From assembly GCA_009782015.1 (NCBI GenBank), contig WQUP01000071.1, positions 1-6,245 of the forward strand: 6,245 nucleotides of DNA, written 5' to 3'. The DNA is from Endomicrobiia bacterium (GTDB lineage Bacteria > Elusimicrobiota > Endomicrobiia > Endomicrobiales > Endomicrobiaceae). This document shows, piece by piece, positions 1 to 6,245 of this stretch. Numbering within the stretch: the first letter of the stretch is position 1; every line of letters starts with the position of its first letter. The translations under genes and the position numbers were made by a program. A model generated the notes under the pieces. That model worked only from the letters and a program-made list of their open reading frames with translations. It searched no databases and was not told the origin of the DNA.

Positions 1-398
1 CCAGGCACAGGAATGAGGCTTTTTCTCCAGATAGGCTGTATTCGAAAACGAGTGGCGGCCCCGGAGCCTGGAAAACATGGAATATTTACAGAAATCTTGA
101 AGTCCCAAGAGACTTTATCGGGCAGGGGGGGAGAATTGACGAAAAGACCCCGCCTATTTTGGTAAGCATGGATGTTGAAACGGATATAAATCCTAAGCGG
201 CAGGACGGGATGCTTAGTACGGTCCCCTATAAACTTGGAAATTTTCCTTTTAGCGAAACTCCAAGATATTTTAGGGTTACCTTTACAGGCTATACCGATG
301 ATTTGGCTGGGAATCATTATGAATCCAGGGTGGTACTCAACATGGTGCAAACCACAAGAGGCATAATCTGCCTCAGAAGCAGGCGAGTTTTGGCCTAG
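1..398 (+). CDS. C-terminal part of an unrecognised protein (5' end outside window)
   Basis: An open frame runs in from the left edge (first complete codon at position 3) to a TAG at 396-398, giving 131 residues with no stop. A TTG at 159 could be read as a start, but the frame stays open upstream of it, so this is most simply the tail of a longer gene. The visible part is hydrophilic, rich in aromatic, Gly and Pro residues (for example GGPGAWKTWNIYRN and PRYFRVTFTGYTDDLAGN), and has no membrane segment. It ends in an alternating hydrophobic stretch (RVVLNMVQTTRGIICL). That texture fits an exported beta-rich protein, and pseudopilin-like C-termini look somewhat similar, but I recognise no family and claim no function. 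A run of seven G lies at 125-131. No clear intrinsic terminator follows, so readthrough into the rplJ region cannot be excluded. It is unrelated to the ribosomal genes downstream. Confidence 0.6.
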   Translation, partial: RHRNEAFSPDRLYSKTSGGPGAWKTWNIYRNLEVPRDFIGQGGRIDEKTPPILVSMDVETDINPKRQDGMLSTVPYKLGNFPFSETPRYFRVTFTGYTDDLAGNHYESRVVLNMVQTTRGIICLRSRRVLA

Positions 399-430
399 CG
401 AAGGTTTGCGCGGGCGGATGATGCCGGCGT

Positions 431-460
431 TTGACAAAAGGCAAGAAGATATGATACAAC
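431..460 (+). promoter_or_regulatory. possible upstream sigma70-type promoter
   Basis: A perfect TTGACA lies at 431-436. The best -10 match at usable distance is TACAAC at 455-460 (4 of 6, 18-base spacer). A better hexamer, TATGAT at 450-455, is only 13 bases away, which is too short. If real, it would be the distal member of a tandem pair with the stronger promoter at 495-524. The rest of 399-494 shows nothing else I can support: no RNA gene, no ORF and no convincing terminator. Confidence 0.3.
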
Positions 461-494
461 TAGCCTGTAAATTTTAACGCGCCGCAAAAAAAGC

Positions 495-524
495 TTGACA
501 AAATTGTTTTGTTTGTGGTACAAT
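495..524 (+). promoter_or_regulatory. main promoter of the rplJL-rpoBC operon
   Basis: TTGACA (495-500) and TACAAT (519-524) are separated by 18 bases, giving matches of 6/6 and 5/6. The spacer is T-rich. Initiation is expected near 530-532, which leaves a leader of about 215 bases before rplJ. The bases between the -10 and the expected start are GGGCGC, continuing as GC, a sharp GC-rich patch in AT-rich surroundings. In proteobacteria a GC-rich discriminator is typical of stable-RNA and ribosomal-protein promoters repressed in the stringent response. A short inverted repeat, CGCGCC (478-483) and GGCGCG (526-531), flanks the promoter and may be coincidental. Confidence 0.8.
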
Positions 525-554
525 GGGCGCGCTTTAGTAAATGTTCTATCTTTT

Positions 555-704
555 TTGATTAAGTTTTTAAGTCAAAGACAGTAAGATACCGTATGGTATT
601 AAAACGGAACTTTGTTCCATAGGAACTATGTTCCCATCTTACCGAGACGAAGAATAAATTTTTTAAATTTTAAACTTCTCTCGCGGAGAAGTTTTTTTGT
701 TTTT
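555..704 (+). ncRNA. L10 leader: autoregulatory 5' UTR of rplJ-rplL
   Basis: This untranslated leader has the hallmarks I know from L10 leaders of other bacteria. An AGACAG segment (576-581) runs into one strand of a closing stem, GTAAGAT (581-587) paired with ATCTTAC (636-642), and the second strand is followed by CCGAGACGA. The purine-rich G/A flanks are where the L10-binding kink-turn-like element sits in known leaders. Between the stem strands are three small hairpins: ATACC/GGTAT (586-599, sharing bases with the stem end), GGAAC/GTTCC (606-618) and a second GGAAC/GTTCC (622-634). Upstream, TTGA.TTAA can pair with TTAA.G.TCAA (555-575). Downstream is an intrinsic terminator. GAGA (644-647) and GAAG (649-652) can pair with TCTC (679-682) and CTTC (675-678), forming an antiterminator exclusive with both the terminator and the L10-site flank. 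I infer that bound L10(L12) favours termination. Pairings were found by eye, without energy calculation. Confidence 0.72.
673..698 (+). terminator. intrinsic terminator in the rplJ leader (attenuator)
   Basis: AACTTCTC (673-680) and GAGAAGTT (686-693) form an 8-bp stem around the five-base loop TCGCG. An uninterrupted T run (692-698) follows, then a G and five more T. It stands about 50 bases before the rplJ start and after the main promoter, so it would stop transcripts of the whole rplJL-rpoBC unit unless prevented. Its 5' arm is complementary to leader bases 644-652, which identifies it as an attenuator rather than the end of the upstream gene. Confidence 0.8.
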
Positions 705-746
705 ATCGCAAATTAAAAGTCGAGTTTACATATCAGGAGCAAGAAG

Positions 747-1262
747 ATGCCAAATGTAAAGAATCAGCAAGAGGTAAAAAACCTGACTGAAAAATTCAAA
801 GCCATGAAAGGCATGATATTGACCGAATATCACGGTCTTTCGGTAGTGGAGATTTCCGAACTTCGTTCGAAACTCCGCCCCCTCAACAGCGAGTATGCTG
901 TCGTGAAAAACACGCTCAGCGCGATTGCCCTTAAAGAAGCGGGCATTGACGCCGGAGATAATTTTTCAGGGCCTACGGCTTTGGTTATTCAGAACGGCGA
1001 CATTGTTTCGCCCGCAAAAGTCATTACGGAGTTTGCAAAAACCCACGAGAAGCTGAAAATCAAAGCGGGATTTATGGAAGGAAAGTTTATTGACGCCAAA
1101 ATGGTCGAAACGCTTTCAAATCTTCCTTCAAAAGAAGTTCTTATCGCTAAGATGCTCGGCAGCATGAACGCGCCTATCACGGGCTTCGTAAACGTGCTAG
1201 CCGCAAATCTCAGGGGTTTAGTGACGGTCTTGGACGCAATAGCAAAGAAGCAAGCAGCTTAG
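747..1262 (+). CDS. rplJ: 50S ribosomal protein L10 (uL10)
   Basis: L10 anchors the L7/L12 stalk to 23S rRNA on the large subunit and so helps recruit translation GTPases. The 171-residue length is usual for bacterial L10. The N-terminal rRNA-binding domain shows the family pattern: EYHGLSVVEISELRSKLR (27-44), then EYAVVKNTL (49-57) and FSGPTALVI (73-81). The middle has PAKVITEFAKTHEKLKIKAG, followed by LPSKEVLIAKMLGSMNAPI, both typical. The C-terminal helix (about 153-171, ANLRGLVTVLDAIAKK) is the segment that binds L7/L12 dimers. The ATG at 747 is preceded by AGGAG (735-739) with seven bases between, and the protein aligns with the family from its first residues, so the start is secure. It is the first gene after the attenuated leader, and its product is the expected autoregulator of that leader. 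rplL follows after an unusually long gap holding an inverted repeat. Confidence 0.97.
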   Translation: MPNVKNQQEVKNLTEKFKAMKGMILTEYHGLSVVEISELRSKLRPLNSEYAVVKNTLSAIALKEAGIDAGDNFSGPTALVIQNGDIVSPAKVITEFAKTHEKLKIKAGFMEGKFIDAKMVETLSNLPSKEVLIAKMLGSMNAPITGFVNVLAANLRGLVTVLDAIAKKQAA

Positions 1263-1267
1263 AACAG

Positions 1268-1414
1268 CAGAGTGAAGATTGAAGAGTGCAGAGTTAAGAT
1301 ACGGCAAAGACAAAAACAAAAAATAAAAATGAATAGAGTTAGGTGTAGCGGAGGCGTAGATAAAGGTATTGCAGTTGCAGTATCTTCACTCTCCACTCTT
1401 CACTCCCCGCTCTG
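1268..1414 (+). repeat. 147-base inverted repeat of heptamer units between rplJ and rplL
   Basis: The 35-base left arm (1268-1302) and right arm (1380-1414) are reverse complements at 29 of 35 positions. Four further base pairs (GCAA, 1304-1307, with TTGC, 1375-1378) follow inside after one mismatch. Each arm is a degenerate 7-base tandem array. The left reads GAGTGAA, GATTGAA, GAGTGCA, GAGTTAA; the right reads CTTCACT, CTCCACT, CTTCACT, CCCCGCT. The 77-base centre is A-rich in its first half and has no ORF. It fills nearly the entire intergenic gap, ending shortly before the rplL ribosome-binding site (GGAGG, 1424-1428). As RNA it would form a long hairpin. It could be a non-autonomous mobile repeat, an RNase III-type processing site, or both; no transposase is present here. 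Confidence 0.75.
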
Positions 1415-1436
1415 TCTTTAAACGGAGGATAGTAAA

Positions 1437-1826
1437 ATGTCAGCATTATCAAAAGATCAGTTGATTGAAGCAATTTCCGGGATGTCGGTAATCGAGCTTT
1501 CTGAGCTCGTAAAAGCTTTGGAAGATAAGTTCGGCGTATCTGCAGCGGCTCCTGTAGCGGTTGCGGCAGCTCCGGCGGCAGGCGCGGCAGCAGCAGGCGC
1601 GGCAGCTGAAGAAAAGACTGAATTTAACGTTATACTTGCAAATTCAGGCGCTAACAAAATAAACGTTATTAAAGTTGTGAGAGAGCTCACGGGTCTTGGC
1701 TTGAAAGAAGCGAAAGACTTGGTTGACGGCGCTCCCAAAACCGTAAAAGAAAACGTTGCAAAAGCCGATGCGGAAAGCATGAAGAAAAAGCTTGCCGAAG
1801 CGGGCGCGACCGTAGAACTTAAGTAA
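1437..1826 (+). CDS. rplL: 50S ribosomal protein L7/L12 (bL12)
   Basis: L7/L12 is the multicopy acidic stalk protein that binds L10 as dimers and stimulates EF-Tu, EF-G, IF2 and release-factor function. The 129 residues show the standard plan. An N-terminal dimerisation and L10-binding helical domain spans about 1-34 ([19 protein letters not shown]). A flexible Ala/Pro/Gly hinge spans about 35-57. The globular C-terminal domain (about 60-129) carries the factor-binding motif [20 protein letters not shown] and ends in EAGATVELK. The hinge contains a repeated AGAAA unit encoded by a 15-base tandem duplication (about 1578-1607). The start has a strong GGAGG (1424-1428) eight bases before the ATG, fitting the need for several copies of L12 per L10. 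The stop is TAA at 1824-1826. A hairpin-bearing repeat follows directly and could reduce readthrough into rpoB. Confidence 0.97.
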   Translation: MSALSKDQLIEAISGMSVIELSELVKALEDKFGVSAAAPVAVAAAPAAGAAAAGAAAEEKTEFNVILANSGANKINVIKVVRELTGLGLKEAKDLVDGAPKTVKENVAKADAESMKKKLAEAGATVELK

Positions 1827-1835
1827 TATTCTAGG

Positions 1836-1951
1836 TTGTCATTCCGGCGAAAGCCGGAATCCATTTTGATATAAGCAATAAGATTAACGGCAAACGTGGA
1901 TGCCGGCCGGAGTTTACACAGTAATGTCTAAATACGGCGCCGGTATGACAA
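1836..1951 (+). repeat. MITE/REP-like palindromic repeat between rplL and rpoB
   Basis: The 116-base element has terminal inverted repeats TTGTCATTCCGGCG (1836-1849) and CGCCGGTATGACAA (1938-1951), complementary at 13 of 14 positions. An inner pair, GCCGGAATCCA (1853-1863) and TGGATGCCGGC (1897-1907), matches at 10 of 11. The left end folds on its own into a perfect 8-bp hairpin, ATTCCGGC and GCCGGAAT around a GAAA tetraloop (1841-1860). This resembles a widespread class of intergenic repeats of the form GTCATTCC..GGAATCCA, whose reverse translation gives the familiar WIPAFAGMT peptide; that peptide is encoded on the minus strand here. There is no transposase. The hairpin lies 14 bases after the rplL stop, with only a weak T stretch after it, so it is a poor classical terminator but may attenuate or protect the rplL mRNA end. 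Confidence 0.72.
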
Positions 1952-2010
1952 ACAAGGTTAGGATAATATAGAAAGGCAATCAAAAAAAGCATTAAAAAAT
2001 CAATACGTAG

Positions 2011-2038
2011 TTGACAAATAATATTTATTAAGTATAAT
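2011..2038 (+). promoter_or_regulatory. consensus sigma70-type promoter in front of rpoB
   Basis: TTGACA (2011-2016) and TATAAT (2033-2038) both match consensus perfectly, with a 16-base spacer. Initiation is expected near 2045-2046, about 80 bases before the rpoB ATG. The discriminator (AAATATTT) is entirely A/T, unlike the GC-rich one of the rplJ promoter. The promoter overlaps a large palindrome (2012-2054), which could hold an operator. It would allow rpoB-rpoC expression uncoupled from the L10-attenuated transcript. The AT-rich context makes chance matches more likely than usual, but two perfect hexamers at near-ideal distance remain strong evidence. Confidence 0.8.
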
Positions 2039-2054
2039 AAATATTTATTTGTCA
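2012..2054 (+). repeat. 43-base near-perfect palindrome overlapping the rpoB promoter
   Basis: The left arm 2012-2030 pairs with the right arm 2035-2054 over 19 bp with a single extra T (2044) and a four-base AGTA centre (2031-2034). The outer ends are TGACAAATAA and TTATTTGTCA. The -35 element is in the left arm (its first T just outside), and the -10 begins in the centre and runs into the right arm. On a transcript reading through from rplL it would be a long A/U hairpin; in DNA it has the symmetry of a site for a dimeric regulator. No run of U follows, so termination there is doubtful. Confidence 0.75.
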
Positions 2055-2082
2055 TTTGTATAGGCATATAAAGGCCGGCAAG

Positions 2083-2108
2083 TTTTTATTTACCGCGCAA
2101 AATAAAAA
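2083..2108 (+). other. A/U hairpin in the rpoB 5' UTR
   Basis: TTTTTATTT (2083-2091) can pair with AAATAAAAA (2100-2108) around the loop ACCGCGCA, three bases before the weak ribosome-binding site CAGG (2111-2114). The stem is only A-U pairs and may be composition-driven. It is reported because it lies just upstream of the site that sets rpoB translation. Confidence 0.3.
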
Positions 2109-2124
2109 AGCAGGTTTAAAATAT

Positions 2125-6245
<4,121 letters not shown>

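Noticed and set aside
478..531. CGCGCC/GGCGCG inverted repeat around the rplJ promoter as an operator
   Set aside because: It has only 6 bp with a 42-base separation, and the right half is explained by the GC-rich discriminator. Not enough to call a site.
541..558. Five-codon ORF (MFYLF) at the start of the rplJ leader
   Set aside because: There is no ribosome-binding site and the ATG is only about 10 bases from the expected transcript start. The leader is better explained by L10 binding than by a leader peptide.
1457..1864. 135-codon minus-strand frame across rplL
   Set aside because: Its Ala-rich stretch is the reverse reading of the GC-rich rplL hinge, and its N-terminus (DSGFRRND) is repeat-derived. 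It is a shadow, not a gene.
1831..2067. 78-codon minus-strand frame between rplL and rpoB
   Set aside because: It ends in WIPAFAGMTT, the known translation artefact of ATTCCGGC-type intergenic repeats, and lies over the repeat element and rpoB promoter.
2056..2124. N-terminal extension of RpoB from TTG at 2056
   Set aside because: The added 23 residues do not resemble beta N-termini, the TTG lies only about 11 bases after the predicted start site, and normal RpoB sequence begins at the ATG at 2125.

Overview
The window is a bacterial ribosomal-protein/RNA-polymerase operon. On the + strand it runs: the 3' end of an unrelated, unrecognised gene (1-398); a 348-base regulatory region (399-746); rplJ (ribosomal protein L10); rplL (L7/L12); rpoB (RNA polymerase beta, complete); and the first 117 codons of rpoC (beta'). 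All four recognised genes point the same way. I see no CRISPR array, tRNA, rRNA, transposase or accessory cargo system. The coding content is core housekeeping, and the unusual content lies between the genes.

The organism is a bacterium with moderate, somewhat AT-leaning composition, clear Shine-Dalgarno sites and sigma70-type promoters. The style of the RpoB sequence and the intergenic repeats make me think of Elusimicrobiota (Endomicrobium-like), but that is a weak impression, not a demonstrated placement. The rplJ-rplL-rpoB-rpoC block is preceded here by an unrelated gene rather than by rplK-rplA, so the usual secE-nusG-rplKAJL-rpoBC cluster appears split, or at least interrupted.

Regulation can be read in some detail. 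A good promoter (TTGACA, 18-base spacer, TACAAT) with a GC-rich discriminator lies at 495-524. It is followed by an L10-leader-like RNA that ends in an intrinsic terminator at 673-698. A strand that could pair with the 5' arm of that terminator (644-652) lies directly beside the presumed L10-binding stem, which gives a coherent picture of autoregulation by attenuation. A second promoter, TTGACA-16-TATAAT with both hexamers perfect, sits in front of rpoB inside a 43-base near-perfect palindrome. Polymerase genes can therefore probably be expressed independently of the ribosomal-protein genes.

Both gaps inside the operon carry repeat structures. A 147-base inverted repeat built from degenerate 7-base units separates rplJ from rplL. 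A 116-base MITE/REP-like element with TTGTCAT...ATGACAA ends separates rplL from rpoB. rpoB and rpoC overlap by four bases (ATGA), suggesting translational coupling.
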